Assembly: GCA_029846755.1 (NCBI GenBank)
Contig: JARWBI010000001.1
Coordinates: forward strand, 1 to 64,000
From: Falsirhodobacter flavus
GTDB taxonomy: Bacteria; Pseudomonadota; Alphaproteobacteria; Rhodobacterales; Rhodobacteraceae
Length of the DNA: 64,000 bases
Direction of reading: 5' to 3'
Part shown: positions 55,555 to 64,000 of the stretch, piece by piece
Position numbering within the stretch: the stretch's first letter is position 1
How the letters are laid out: each line of letters opens with the position of its first letter
Notes under the pieces: model-generated
Seen by the model: the letters and a program-made list of their open reading frames with translations, nothing else
Told to the model about the DNA's origin: nothing
Database searches by the model: none
Translations under genes and position numbers: made by a program

Positions 55555-56016
55555 ATGCGCCACCTGTTTCGATCCATCCGCGCCCTGCGTATCGCCCTTG
55601 GCGTATCCGTCCTGTTGAACCTGGCGGTGCTGGGCATCGTGGCGGGCGTCGCGATCAAGCATCCGCGCGGCGAGGACCCCTCGCGCGGGTTCGCCTTCGG
55701 CCCGTTCAACGGTGCGCTGACCCCGCCCGAACGCAAGGAACTGCGCGAGGCCTTCCGGCGCGAGGCGCCCGATCTGCGCCAGGCCTGGGGCAAGATGCGC
55801 GACGAATTCGGCCAGATGCAGGGGCTGCTGCGGGCCGATCCCTATGACTCCGCCGCCTTTGCCGGATTGCTGGAACGCCAGCGCGACCGGGGCGACCGGA
55901 TGATGCGGATCGCGCAGAAGCTGATCGCGGATCATGTCGCGGCCATGACGCCAGCGGATCGCGCGGCCTTTGCCGACCGGCTGGCCGAACAGATGGACCG
56001 TCGCCACCGCGATTAA
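55555..56016 (+). CDS. Periplasmic heavy-metal sensor (CnrX/Spy-like)
   Basis: A 153-residue membrane-anchored periplasmic protein. An N-terminal helix (about 12-33) is followed by a helical hairpin with the Spy/CpxP/CnrX-type segment L-T-P-P-E-R-K-E-L-R-E-A-F-R-R-E-A-P-D-L-R and a second L-x-x-Q-R-D-R-G-D-R-M-M. Its ATG directly abuts the stop of the putative anti-sigma gene. In CnrYXH the CnrX sensor releases the sigma factor on metal binding. It ends with a 4-bp overlap with the convergent cyclase gene. Confidence 0.82.
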   Translation: MRHLFRSIRALRIALGVSVLLNLAVLGIVAGVAIKHPRGEDPSRGFAFGPFNGALTPPERKELREAFRREAPDLRQAWGKMRDEFGQMQGLLRADPYDSAAFAGLLERQRDRGDRMMRIAQKLIADHVAAMTPADRAAFADRLAEQMDRRHRD

Positions 56017-57377
56017 TGCGGGCGATACCCCTGAGCCGGGCAGGTGCCGACCGTCACCTGATTGCGCCCGGCGGCCTTGGCGGCCAGCAGCGCTTTGTCC
56101 GCGCGTTCGACGGTGTCGGCCACAGGTTCGATCCCGCGGCGACCGCGCGTGGCCAGCCCGATGGATATCGTGACCTCCAGCGCCTCGCCCGACGGAAGCC
56201 GGATCGGGTTCGCCTGCACGGCGGCGCAAAGGCGGTCCGCCACGCCCCGCGCTGCGGCAAGGTGAAGGTCGGGCAGGGCGATCAGGAACTCCTCGCCGCC
56301 GATACGGGCGATCAGGTCGGACGGGCGCAGGTTCGAGGCCAGACGGCGCGCGACCTCGACCAGCACGGCATCGCCGACGGGGTGGCCCCAGCGGTCGTTG
56401 ATGGATTTGAAATGGTCCAGGTCCAGCATCAGGATCGCCATGTCCGCGACCTCGGTCACGGCGCGTTCGGCCATCGCCTCCAGCTGCGGCATCGCGAAAC
56501 GGCGGTTGTAGAGGCCGGTCAGCGGATCGACCATCGCCATCCGCAGCCCATCCTCGACCGAGGCGCGACGACGCTCCATCCGTTTCTTCAGCCGCGACAG
56601 CGCGGCAAGGCGCAGCGTCAGTTCCGCCGGATCGAACCGCGCGGGCACCACGTCGTTCGCCCCGATGTCGAAGGCCATCGCCGCGGCTTCGGCGGTAAAG
56701 CGCGGCTGCACGACGCAGACCGGGATCGCCCGTGTCGCCATGCGCGAACGCAGGTCGGACAGGAACCGCAGCCCCGCGCCGGGACCGCCCAGATCGCCAT
56801 CGACCAGATAGACGTCGGGCGGGCAGCGCGCATCCGACAGCGCCTCCTCGCGCGTGAGGGCAAGCGTGCGATGACGTCCCGTGCCAGTCAGCGCCATCTG
56901 CCACCGTTGCGCCAGATCGCCCCGTTCGGTCACAAGGCCGATCAGCGGCGGTCCCTCGAACGGCTCCGCCTCCTCGGCCATGCCAAGGGGAGTCACTTCT
57001 TCGGCCGAGGGGCGCATGCGCAGCAGGGCGCGGATGCGCGCCAGCAGAAGCGTGTCGTCCATCGGGCGGGCAAGGCAATCCTCGGCTCCGGCGCGCAGAA
57101 GCTGGACGCGCAGCGCGGCATCCTCGGCCCCGGTCACGATGACGGGGATGGTGCGGCTGCGCGGATCGCTCCGCAGGCGGCGCAGCACGTCCAGCGCGGA
57201 CATGTCGGGCAGGTTCGTGTCCAGAAGGATGATGCCCGGGCGAATATGGGCGGCGGCGGCGATCCCTTCGGCGCCGGTCGCGGCAAGCACGGGCGCGTAG
57301 CAGGCGGCGGCCAGCTTGACCCTGGACACGGCCCGGCTGGTCTGGGAACCGTCTATGACAAGGATTTCGTCAACCAT
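56013..57377 (-). CDS. PleD-like response regulator with GGDEF diguanylate cyclase domain
   Basis: A 454-residue protein arranged REC-REC-GGDEF. REC1 has phospho-acceptor Asp53 but an Arg where the conserved Lys should be (A-R-P-M). REC2 (about 145-270) is degenerate. The cyclase domain has R-I-G-G-E-E-F (GGEEF at 360-364), preceded by the inhibitory site R-P-S-D five residues upstream, so feedback control by c-di-GMP is likely. It is a single gene with no adjacent kinase. In relatives PleD controls polar development and the switch between motile and sessile states. Confidence 0.9.
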   Translation of the reverse strand: MVDEILVIDGSQTSRAVSRVKLAAACYAPVLAATGAEGIAAAAHIRPGIILLDTNLPDMSALDVLRRLRSDPRSRTIPVIVTGAEDAALRVQLLRAGAEDCLARPMDDTLLLARIRALLRMRPSAEEVTPLGMAEEAEPFEGPPLIGLVTERGDLAQRWQMALTGTGRHRTLALTREEALSDARCPPDVYLVDGDLGGPGAGLRFLSDLRSRMATRAIPVCVVQPRFTAEAAAMAFDIGANDVVPARFDPAELTLRLAALSRLKKRMERRRASVEDGLRMAMVDPLTGLYNRRFAMPQLEAMAERAVTEVADMAILMLDLDHFKSINDRWGHPVGDAVLVEVARRLASNLRPSDLIARIGGEEFLIALPDLHLAAARGVADRLCAAVQANPIRLPSGEALEVTISIGLATRGRRGIEPVADTVERADKALLAAKAAGRNQVTVGTCPAQGYRPH

Positions 57378-57466
57378 GGTTTACCTCGCGTTCGCCGCCT
57401 GCCACCATTGCGCCACGAATGGTTAACATTTTCTTTCCTCCCCCTTTCGACACCGCAGGACGATCC

Positions 57467-57763
57467 ATGAACACCCCCCCGCTTCCCGCCCGCGAGCAGG
57501 CCGAGAAAATTGCCATCGGCGCTCTGGCATGGCTTGCCGCGCAGCCCGATCTTCTGCCGGAATTCCTAGCATCCACAGGGGCTTCGGCGGACAATCTGCG
57601 CCATGCGGCCTTGCAGCCGGAATTCCTTGGCGCCGTGCTGGATTTCATCCTGGCCGAGGATGCGCGGGTTGTTGCCTATTGCGACGAGGCCGGCATCCGT
57701 TACCCCGAACCGATGCGCGCGCGGGCGGTCCTGCCCGGGGGCGACCTGCCGCACTGGACCTGA
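57467..57763 (+). CDS. DUF3572 protein
   Basis: A 98-residue acidic helical protein with A-I-G-A-L-A-W-L-A-A-Q-P-D-L-L-P-E-F-L and the conserved C-D-E-A-G segment of DUF3572. The start at 57467 is chosen over one 16 codons upstream because homology begins after it. The HAD phosphatase gene starts one base after its stop, a pairing often seen in alphaproteobacteria. The function is unknown. Confidence 0.82.
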   Translation: MNTPPLPAREQAEKIAIGALAWLAAQPDLLPEFLASTGASADNLRHAALQPEFLGAVLDFILAEDARVVAYCDEAGIRYPEPMRARAVLPGGDLPHWT

Positions 57764-57764
57764 C

Positions 57765-58451
57765 ATGATCGACGGCATCATCTTCGACAAGGACGGCACT
57801 CTGTTCGATTTCCGCAAAAGCTGGGGCGGTTGGTCGCGCCGTCTGCTGGAGGCGCTGTCGGACGATCCGCAGCGGCGGCACGCGATGGGCCGCGCCATCG
57901 GCTACGACCTCGACACGCAGGATTTCGACGCGGGCAGCCCGGTCATCGCGGGCACCCCGGACGAGATCGCGGCGATCCTGCTGCCGCTGCTGCCGGACAT
58001 GCGACCCGAGGCGCTGATCGCGCGGATGAACGCGCTGGCGGCCTTGGCACCGATGGCGGAGGCGGTGCCGCTGGATGCGCTGCTGACACGGCTGCGGGAA
58101 CGGGGCGTGCGGATCGGGCTGGCGACCAACGATGCCGAGGCGCCCGCCCGCGCCCATCTGGCCGCGCATGATCTGACGCGGCATTTCGACTTCATCGCCG
58201 GGTCGGATTCCGGCTTCGGCGGCAAGCCGGCGCCGGGACAACTGGTGGCCTTTTGTCGAGCGACGGGGCTGGATCCGTCGCGAATCGTGATGGTGGGCGA
58301 CAGCTGCCACGATCTGGAGGCGGGGCGACGGGCCGGAATGCACAGGGTTGCCGTGCTGACCGGCATCGCGGGCAAGGCAGAGCTTGCTCCCCATGCCGAT
58401 GTGGTGCTGGCCGATATCGGCGCTTTGCCCGGATGGCTGGATTCGCTGTAA
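57765..58451 (+). CDS. HAD-family phosphatase (phosphoglycolate phosphatase-like)
   Basis: A 228-residue HAD hydrolase. Motif I is F-D-K-D-G-T-L-F-D with nucleophile Asp8 and acid/base Asp10, motif II is in A-T-N-D-A, Lys lies in G-G-K-P-A-P-G, and motif IV is G-D-S-C-H-D. A helical cap is inserted after motif I. Overall layout resembles Gph. It directly follows DUF3572. The substrate is uncertain. Confidence 0.82.
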   Translation: MIDGIIFDKDGTLFDFRKSWGGWSRRLLEALSDDPQRRHAMGRAIGYDLDTQDFDAGSPVIAGTPDEIAAILLPLLPDMRPEALIARMNALAALAPMAEAVPLDALLTRLRERGVRIGLATNDAEAPARAHLAAHDLTRHFDFIAGSDSGFGGKPAPGQLVAFCRATGLDPSRIVMVGDSCHDLEAGRRAGMHRVAVLTGIAGKAELAPHADVVLADIGALPGWLDSL

Positions 58452-58480
58452 ATCCGGCGTCCGGAAAAGGACGTGAAATC

Positions 58481-58576
58481 ATGGCGGTTGCGGCGAGGCT
58501 TTTCAAATCCTGTGCCGAAGCCGTCAATGAATTTACAGAAAAACCGCATGTTCAGAAAACGTTAGCGTCTCGTTGA
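58481..58576 (+). CDS. Possible 31-residue small protein upstream of acs
   Basis: ATG 58481 with AAAGGA nine bases upstream opens a 31-codon frame ending in TGA at 58574. It has a basic, amphipathic start ([11 protein letters not shown]) and a hydrophilic tail. It lies alone in the 213-base gap between the HAD and acs genes. There is no family match I can name. The gap may instead be mainly regulatory. Confidence 0.3.
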   Translation: MAVAARLFKSCAEAVNEFTEKPHVQKTLASR

Positions 58577-58664
58577 CATCCGCGTTACCATCGTCTGCAG
58601 GGAGGCCGGTTCGCCGGCATGGTCGCTGCCCGCAAGGGCTGCCACCAGCAACGGAGGAGAGTGG

Positions 58665-60629
58665 ATGTTGGACCACGGTCAGGCGGTTTACCCCGCATCT
58701 GATGATTTCATCGCGAATGCACATGTGAAACGCGCCGATTACGACCGGCTCTATGCCGAATCGATCTCGGACCCCGAGGCGTTCTGGGGGCGCGAGGCGA
58801 AGAAGCTGGATTGGATCACCCCGCCGACCAAGGTGAAGAACACCGATTTCACGCATGGGCAGGTCTCGATCAAGTGGTTCGAGGACGGGGTGCTGAACGT
58901 CGCGGTCAACTGCATCGACCGGCATCTGGCGACGCGCGGCGATCAGACGGCCATCATATGGGAGCCGGACGATCCCAAGGCCGAGGCGCTGCACATCACC
59001 TACAACCAGCTTGCCGAAAAGGTGAGCCGGTTCGCCAACGTGCTGCTGAGCCAAGGGGTGATGCGCGGCGACCGGGTGGTGATCTATCTGCCGATGATCC
59101 CCGAGGCGGCCTATGCGATGCTGGCCTGCGCGCGGATCGGCGCGATCCATTCGGTGGTCTTTGCGGGCTTTTCGCCCGATGCGCTGGCCAACCGGATCAA
59201 CGATTGTCAGGCCAAGCTGGTCATCACCGCCGATACCGCCCCGCGCGGGGGCAAGCGCACGGCGCTGAAATCCAACACCGACGCGGCTTTGCTGCGCTGT
59301 TCGGAAAAGGTGCGCTGTCTGGTGGTCAAGCACACCGGCGATCAGACGACGTGGATCGAGGGCCGCGACGTGGACGTCAAGGCGTTGATGGAACATGCAG
59401 CCCCCGATTGCCCGCCCCGCCCGATGGGGGCCGAGGATCCGCTGTTCATCCTTTACACTTCGGGGTCCACGGGGCGTCCGAAGGGGGTGGTGCACACCTC
59501 GGGCGGCTATCTGCTTTATGCTGCGATGACGCAGAAATACGTCTTCGATTATCATGACGGCGACGTTTACTGGTGCACGGCGGATGTCGGCTGGGTCACG
59601 GGGCACAGCTATATCGTCTATGGCCCGCTGGCCAATGGCGCGACGACCGTGATGTTCGAAGGCGTGCCGAGCTATCCCGACGCGGGCCGCTTCTGGGAGG
59701 TGTGCGAGAAGCACAAGGTCAACCAGTTCTATACCGCGCCCACTGCCATCCGCGCGTTGATGGGGCAGGGTGCGGAATGGGTGGACAAGTTCGACCTTGC
59801 CAGCCTGAAGGTGCTGGGTTCGGTCGGCGAGCCGATCAACCCCGAAGCGTGGGAGTGGTTCAACACCCATGTCGGCAAGGGCCGCTGCCCCATCGTGGAC
59901 ACTTTCTGGCAGACGGAAACCGGCGGGCACTTGATTACCCCGCTGCCGGGCGCGATCCCCACCAAGCCCGGCTCGGCGACGAAGCCCTTCTTCGGCGTGA
60001 AGCCCGCCGTTCTCGACCCGACCACGGGCGAGGAGTTGGAGGGCGCGGCCGAAGGGGTGCTTGCGATTTCCGACAGCTGGCCGGGGCAGATGCGGACGCT
60101 GTGGGAGGATCACGAGCGGTTCGAGGAAGCGTATTTCAGCCAATACAAAGGGTATTACTTCACCGGCGATGGCTGCCGCCGCGACAAGGACGGCGATTAT
60201 TGGGTCACGGGGCGCGTGGATGACGTTCTGAACGTGTCCGGCCACCGCATGGGAACGGCCGAGATCGAAAGCGCGCTGGTCGCCCATCCCGACGTGGCCG
60301 AGGCGGCTGTCGTGGGATACCCGCACGACATCAAGGGGCAGGGCATCTATGCCTATGTCACGTTGATGAACGGGACCGAGCCGTCCGAAGATCTGCGCAA
60401 GGATCTGGTGAAATGGGTCCGGGCCGAGATCGGCCCCATCGCCAGCCCCGACCTGATCCAGTGGGCCCCGGGTCTTCCGAAGACGCGGTCGGGCAAGATC
60501 ATGCGCCGCATCCTGCGCAAGATCGCCGAGGATGATTTCGGCGCGCTTGGCGATACGTCCACGCTGGCGGACCCATCCGTGGTCGACGACCTGATCGAGA
60601 ACCGCGCGAACCGCAAGGGGGCCGCATGA
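58665..60629 (+). CDS. acs: Acetyl-CoA synthetase
   Basis: A 654-residue AMP-forming acyl-CoA ligase converting acetate, ATP and CoA to acetyl-CoA, AMP and PPi. Motifs are [11 protein letters not shown] (P-loop), W-Q-T-E-T-G, the Y-F-T-G-D-G hinge region and the C-terminal S-G-K-I-M-R-R, whose Lys is the acetylation-controlled residue. GGAGGAG precedes ATG 58665. It overlaps adk by 4 bp and is followed by a transporter gene, forming an acetate-use cluster. Confidence 0.96.
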   Translation: MLDHGQAVYPASDDFIANAHVKRADYDRLYAESISDPEAFWGREAKKLDWITPPTKVKNTDFTHGQVSIKWFEDGVLNVAVNCIDRHLATRGDQTAIIWEPDDPKAEALHITYNQLAEKVSRFANVLLSQGVMRGDRVVIYLPMIPEAAYAMLACARIGAIHSVVFAGFSPDALANRINDCQAKLVITADTAPRGGKRTALKSNTDAALLRCSEKVRCLVVKHTGDQTTWIEGRDVDVKALMEHAAPDCPPRPMGAEDPLFILYTSGSTGRPKGVVHTSGGYLLYAAMTQKYVFDYHDGDVYWCTADVGWVTGHSYIVYGPLANGATTVMFEGVPSYPDAGRFWEVCEKHKVNQFYTAPTAIRALMGQGAEWVDKFDLASLKVLGSVGEPINPEAWEWFNTHVGKGRCPIVDTFWQTETGGHLITPLPGAIPTKPGSATKPFFGVKPAVLDPTTGEELEGAAEGVLAISDSWPGQMRTLWEDHERFEEAYFSQYKGYYFTGDGCRRDKDGDYWVTGRVDDVLNVSGHRMGTAEIESALVAHPDVAEAAVVGYPHDIKGQGIYAYVTLMNGTEPSEDLRKDLVKWVRAEIGPIASPDLIQWAPGLPKTRSGKIMRRILRKIAEDDFGALGDTSTLADPSVVDDLIENRANRKGAA

Positions 60630-61303
60630 GCGAGGTCTGCACGACGCCTGCCGTTCTGATCCTGCTTGGCCCCCCCGGTGCGGGCAAGGGCACGCAGGCG
60701 CGAATGCTGGAGGAGACGCTGGGCCTGATCCAGCTGTCCACCGGCGATCTGCTGCGCGCGGCCGTGGCCGAAGGAACGCCCGCGGGCATGGCGGCGAAAT
60801 CGGTGATGGAAGCGGGCGGTCTGGTTTCTGACGAGATCGTGCTGGAAATCCTGCGCGACCGGATGACGAAGCCCGATGTGCGCAGCGGCGTGATCCTCGA
60901 CGGGTTCCCGCGCACGGATGTCCAGGCCTCGGCGCTGGATCTGCTGCTGGAGGAAACCGGGCAGGGCGTCTCGCTGGCGATCAGTCTGGAGGTCGATGAC
61001 GAGGCGATGGTCGCGCGTGTCGCGGGTCGCCACACCTGCGCGAAATGCGGCGAAGGCTATCACGACACGTTCAAGCGTCCGACCAATGGCGCTTGCGACA
61101 AATGCGGCGGCACGGATTTCAAACGCCGCAGCGACGACAATGCGGACACGGCGCGGCAGCGTCTGGCAACCTATCACGCCCAGACCGCGCCCCTGATCGC
61201 GCATTACGCAAGGGCGGGCGTTCTTCGCCGCCTCGATGCGATGCAGGATATCGCGGCGGTCAGCCGCGATCTGACCCGGATGGTGGAGCTTATCGTCCGG
61301 TAA
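60626..61303 (+). CDS. adk: Adenylate kinase, zinc-lid type, coupled to acs
   Basis: A 225-residue enzyme that converts AMP + ATP to 2 ADP. P-loop is G-P-P-G-A-G-K-G (15-22), the AMP-binding segment is S-T-G-D-L-L-R, then G-F-P-R-T. A long LID carries a complete zinc site, C138-x2-C141 and C157-x2-C160. Its ATG overlaps the acs stop by 4 bp. Most alphaproteobacteria keep adk in the ribosomal-protein spc operon, so this is likely a second copy dedicated to recycling the AMP made by Acs. Confidence 0.93.
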   Translation: MSEVCTTPAVLILLGPPGAGKGTQARMLEETLGLIQLSTGDLLRAAVAEGTPAGMAAKSVMEAGGLVSDEIVLEILRDRMTKPDVRSGVILDGFPRTDVQASALDLLLEETGQGVSLAISLEVDDEAMVARVAGRHTCAKCGEGYHDTFKRPTNGACDKCGGTDFKRRSDDNADTARQRLATYHAQTAPLIAHYARAGVLRRLDAMQDIAAVSRDLTRMVELIVR

Positions 61304-61426
61304 GACCCGCCACAAAAGGCCCGGGGAGGGGTCGGCGGCAACAGGGAGGCGGTTTCACATACCGCAAGGAGCAACGGGGCATCGGGCCGCGAACGATATC
61401 GGCTTGCCCATAGGGAGGGATGCCAG

Positions 61427-63217
61427 ATGGCAAACAATGTGGTGGACGTGGGCGAGATCCGCTCGCGTCCGATGACCGGAGAGGAGAAGAAGGTGATCCT
61501 TGCCTCCTCGGCCGGGACGATCTTCGAATGGTATGATTTCTACCTTTACGGCTCGCTGGCGGCGATCATCGGGGCGCAGTTCTTCACGGCCTTCCCCGAG
61601 GCGACGCGCAACGTCTTTGCGCTTCTGGCCTTCGCGGCGGGCTTCATCGTGCGGCCTTTCGGGGCGCTGGTCTTCGGGTCTCTGGGCGATCTGGTCGGGC
61701 GGAAATACACGTTCCTGATGACGATCCTCATCATGGGATTCTCGACTTTCCTCGTGGGTCTGCTGCCGGGATATGCCAGCTGGGGCGTCGCCGCGCCGAT
61801 CATTCTGATCGTGCTGCGGATGCTGCAAGGGCTGGCGCTGGGCGGCGAATATGGCGGGGCGGCGGTCTATGTGGCCGAACATGCGCCTGCGAACCGTCGC
61901 GGCTATTACACCGCGTTCATCCAGACGACGGCGACGCTGGGGCTGCTGCTGTCGCTGATCGTCATTCTGGTCGTGCAGGGGTATATCAACGGCAATTACC
62001 CGATGGTCGGCGTGGTCGATCTGCAGGGCAACCCGGTGCTTGGCGCAGATGGTCAGCAGACGATGATCACGGCGTTCAACTCGTGGGGCTGGCGGATTCC
62101 GTTCCTCGGGTCGATCTTCCTGTTGCTGATCTCGCTCTATATCCGGCTTCAGATGGAAGAATCCCCGGCCTTCAAGAAAATGAAGGAAGAGGGCCGCACG
62201 TCCAAGGCGCCCATGCGCGAGGCGTTCGGCAACTGGAAGAACGGCAAGATCGCCCTGATCGCGCTGTTCGGTCTGACGGCGGGGCAGGCGGTGGTCTGGT
62301 ATTCGGGTCAGTTCTATGCGCTGTTCTTCGTGCAGAACGTGGTCAAGGTCGACAGCTTCAGCGCCAACGTCTTCGTTGCTTGGTCGCTGATCCTCGGCAC
62401 GGGGGGTTTTTTGTTCTTCGGCTCGCTTTCGGACCGGATCGGGCGCAAGCCGATCATCCTTGCGGGATGCCTTCTGGCGGCGATCACCTATTTCCCGGTG
62501 TTCGAGCATCTGACCCGCACCGCCAACCCCGCGCTTTACGCGGCGCAGCAGGTGCCGGTGACGGTCACGCACGGAGCGGACGACTGCTCGTTCCAGTTCA
62601 ACCCGACGGGCACGGCCAAGTTCACGTCCAGCTGCGACATTGCCAAGGCCTCGCTTGCCAAGGCGTCGGTGAACTATGAATCGGTCGAAGGCTCGGGCGT
62701 CACCTCGGTCACCATCGGGGAAACCGTGATCCCGTCCTATGATGCCGCCGCCCTGACGGGCGAGGCATTGGCCGCCGAGAAGGCCCGTTTCGACGGTGCT
62801 GTGACGGCAGCCCTGACCGAAGCGGGCTATCCGCTGACCGCAGCCGACAACCAGACCGTCGCCAAGGCGAACAATTTCTTCGACATCTTCACCGGCCAGA
62901 AGTTGATGATCGTCATCACGCTGACCTATCTGATCCTGCTGGTGACGATGGTCTATGGCCCCATCGCGGCGGCTCTGGTCGAGCTATTCCCGACGCGCAT
63001 CCGCTATTCTGGCCTGTCGCTGCCCTATCACATCGGGAACGGCTGGTTCGGGGGGCTGCTGCCCGCAACGGCCTTCGCGATTTCCGCGCAGACCGGCAAC
63101 ATCTATGCCGGCCTGTGGTATGCGATCGTGGTAGCGCTGATGACGGTGGTGATCGGCACGATCTTCGTGCCGAACGGCACCCACAAGAAGGACATCTTCG
63201 CCGACGACAAGGTCTGA
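61427..63217 (+). CDS. MHS-family MFS transporter with an unusually large loop
   Basis: A 596-residue metabolite:H+ symporter with twelve predicted helices. The N-terminal G-T-I-F-E-W-Y-D-F-Y-L-Y-G-S-L and G-G-E-Y-G-G-A are diagnostic of the MHS family, as is G-x-L-S-D-R-I-G-R-K-P. A non-membrane insertion of about 115 residues (about 370-485) has two cysteines (387, 403) that could pair in the periplasm. Its position after acs-adk suggests uptake of acetate or another short organic acid, by inference. The stop abuts that of the convergent gene. Confidence 0.88.
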   Translation: MANNVVDVGEIRSRPMTGEEKKVILASSAGTIFEWYDFYLYGSLAAIIGAQFFTAFPEATRNVFALLAFAAGFIVRPFGALVFGSLGDLVGRKYTFLMTILIMGFSTFLVGLLPGYASWGVAAPIILIVLRMLQGLALGGEYGGAAVYVAEHAPANRRGYYTAFIQTTATLGLLLSLIVILVVQGYINGNYPMVGVVDLQGNPVLGADGQQTMITAFNSWGWRIPFLGSIFLLLISLYIRLQMEESPAFKKMKEEGRTSKAPMREAFGNWKNGKIALIALFGLTAGQAVVWYSGQFYALFFVQNVVKVDSFSANVFVAWSLILGTGGFLFFGSLSDRIGRKPIILAGCLLAAITYFPVFEHLTRTANPALYAAQQVPVTVTHGADDCSFQFNPTGTAKFTSSCDIAKASLAKASVNYESVEGSGVTSVTIGETVIPSYDAAALTGEALAAEKARFDGAVTAALTEAGYPLTAADNQTVAKANNFFDIFTGQKLMIVITLTYLILLVTMVYGPIAAALVELFPTRIRYSGLSLPYHIGNGWFGGLLPATAFAISAQTGNIYAGLWYAIVVALMTVVIGTIFVPNGTHKKDIFADDKV

Positions 63218-63535
63218 TTATTCGACCTTCACTGCGGTGTAATGCACCAGATCGAAGCTGATGTTCACCGCAAGGGCCGAGGGGGCCGCCACATGAGGGC
63301 GGATCACCTCGGCCAATTTCTTTCCGAGCTCTGCCGCATAGGCGTCGTCGCGGTGCGGTTTTGGCAGCAAGGACAAGCGCAGGAAGACATGGCTGTGATG
63401 CCCGTCCACCGGATGCAGACGGCCCTTGCAGACACCTGCCGCGGTGTCATGGGCGGCGATGGTCGCCTCGATTTCCGCCAGAACGGACTGCGGGACGTGG
63501 CGGTCTTTGGTAAAAAACAGATCGGCTTGGGGCAT
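63218..63535 (-). CDS. CHMI-like small tautomerase-fold protein
   Basis: A 105-residue protein beginning M-P, so processing would expose an N-terminal proline, the catalytic base of the tautomerase superfamily. The order V-D-G-H-H-S-H-V-F-L-R-L-S-L-L and A-A-E-L-G-K-K-L-A-E-V-I resembles 5-carboxymethyl-2-hydroxymuconate isomerase. No other homoprotocatechuate genes are nearby, so the catabolic role is doubtful. It follows truA by 3 bases and is probably co-transcribed with it. Confidence 0.6.
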   Translation of the reverse strand: MPQADLFFTKDRHVPQSVLAEIEATIAAHDTAAGVCKGRLHPVDGHHSHVFLRLSLLPKPHRDDAYAAELGKKLAEVIRPHVAAPSALAVNISFDLVHYTAVKVE

Positions 63536-63538
63536 GGC

Positions 63539-64000
63539 TCACTCCTTGAACGGGGCGACCTTATAGCCGACTCCGGTCAGGTAAAGCCCTTGCGGCGGGC
63601 AGACGGGACCGCATGCGGCGCGGTCCCTGGCCTCCAGCGCGTCCTTCACACGGTCCGGGTGCCATGCGCCAGCGCCGACCCGTTCCAGCGTGCCGACGAT
63701 GGACCGGACCTGATTGTGCAGAAAGCTGCGGGCGCGCAGGCGAAAGCGGTATTCGGTGCCGGAGGGCAGGTCGATTTCCTCGACCGTGATCTCGTCGATG
63801 GTCTTCACCGGCGATTTCGCCTGACACATCGTGCTGCGGAAAGTGGTGAAATCATGCAGGCCGATCAGATGCGCGGCCCCGCGGCGCATCGCATCCGCGT
63901 CCAGCGGGTGCCCGATCTGCCAAGCAAGCCCCCGGTCATGGGTCAGCGGCGCGCGGCGCGCGATCAGGCGGAACAGATACCGCCGTTCCACCGCAGAGAA
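63539..64000 (-). CDS. truA: tRNA pseudouridine synthase A, C-terminal part, runs off the window
   Basis: The 153 visible codons cover the C-terminal half of TruA, which makes pseudouridine 38-40 in tRNA anticodon arms. Present are R-R-Y-L-F-R-L, the G-x-H-D-F-T-T-F-R motif and [20 protein letters not shown], typical of the family. The catalytic aspartate region lies beyond base 64000. The frame stays open to the window edge, so an internal GTG at 63991 is not the real start. Confidence 0.92.
   Translation of the reverse strand, partial: FSAVERRYLFRLIARRAPLTHDRGLAWQIGHPLDADAMRRGAAHLIGLHDFTTFRSTMCQAKSPVKTIDEITVEEIDLPSGTEYRFRLRARSFLHNQVRSIVGTLERVGAGAWHPDRVKDALEARDRAACGPVCPPQGLYLTGVGYKVAPFKE

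Noticed and set aside
58550-58564. GTTC-N7-GTTA resembling a LexA box upstream of acs
   Set aside because: One mismatch, no promoter alignment and no link between acetate activation and SOS; likely chance.
58573-58601. TTGACA as a sigma-70 promoter of acs
   Set aside because: The -35 is perfect but no acceptable -10 lies 16-18 bases downstream (TGCAGG or CTGCAG).

Overview
The window is chromosomal DNA from a GC-rich alphaproteobacterium, almost certainly a member of the Rhodobacteraceae. The evidence is a ruvC-ruvA-ruvB / ybgC-tolQRAB-pal-cpoB / tilS / ftsH block, very high G+C at third codon positions, frequent GTG and TTG starts, a DUF1127 gene, and alphaproteobacterial-type regulatory motifs. 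The genus cannot be fixed from this sequence. No rRNA, tRNA, CRISPR array, prophage or origin was seen. The only mobile DNA is the 3' end of an IS3-family transposase at the left edge. No gene-free stretch exceeds about 260 bases. The longest is 9676-9936, which holds a probable DUF1127 promoter, a leader hairpin and the ruvC upstream region.

Left part (1-9500): IS remnant; a DUF1007/NicO nickel-cobalt transport pair; a PhoPQ/FeuPQ-like two-component operon with a PepSY gene; a divergent secreted protein gene sharing an intergenic direct repeat; msrA; priA; a short transaldolase; prmA. The 9.5-24.7 kb section is the housekeeping block: DUF1127, ruvC-ruvA-htpX-ruvB, the Tol-Pal envelope system, tilS, ftsH, a methyltransferase, a MOSC protein and folD. 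From 24.7 to 32.4 kb come PdeM and its partner DEXH helicase, a YmdB-like phosphoesterase, yebC, argP/argO and an EamA transporter.

Middle part (32.4-45 kb): a glgX-glgC-treY operon for glycogen and trehalose metabolism diverges from a secreted PRC-barrel gene. The gap between them carries GGAAC-N16-CGTT and GGAAC-N16-GGTT motifs on opposite strands, the signature of EcfG (general stress) promoters. The same pair of motifs recurs between a zinc-dependent peptidase gene and a ModE-like regulator gene. In between lies a radical-SAM DNA-repair protein / UdgX-fusion operon, with a perfect alphaproteobacterial LexA box (GAAC-N7-GAAC) over its -10 region and an apparently leaderless start. A large MscS-type channel follows on the opposite strand.

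Right part (45-64 kb): an RND efflux adaptor and pump; metG with a lysine-free KMSKS loop; an orphan Bug-type binding protein; an aldo/keto reductase with a lipocalin-like lipoprotein; DUF983; a four-gene cluster (secreted EF-hand protein, ECF sigma factor, single-span putative anti-sigma factor, CnrX/Spy-like periplasmic sensor) that looks like a CnrYXH-type signalling unit; a PleD-like diguanylate cyclase; DUF3572; a HAD phosphatase; an acs-adk operon followed by an MHS-family transporter; a small CHMI-like protein; and the 3' part of truA.
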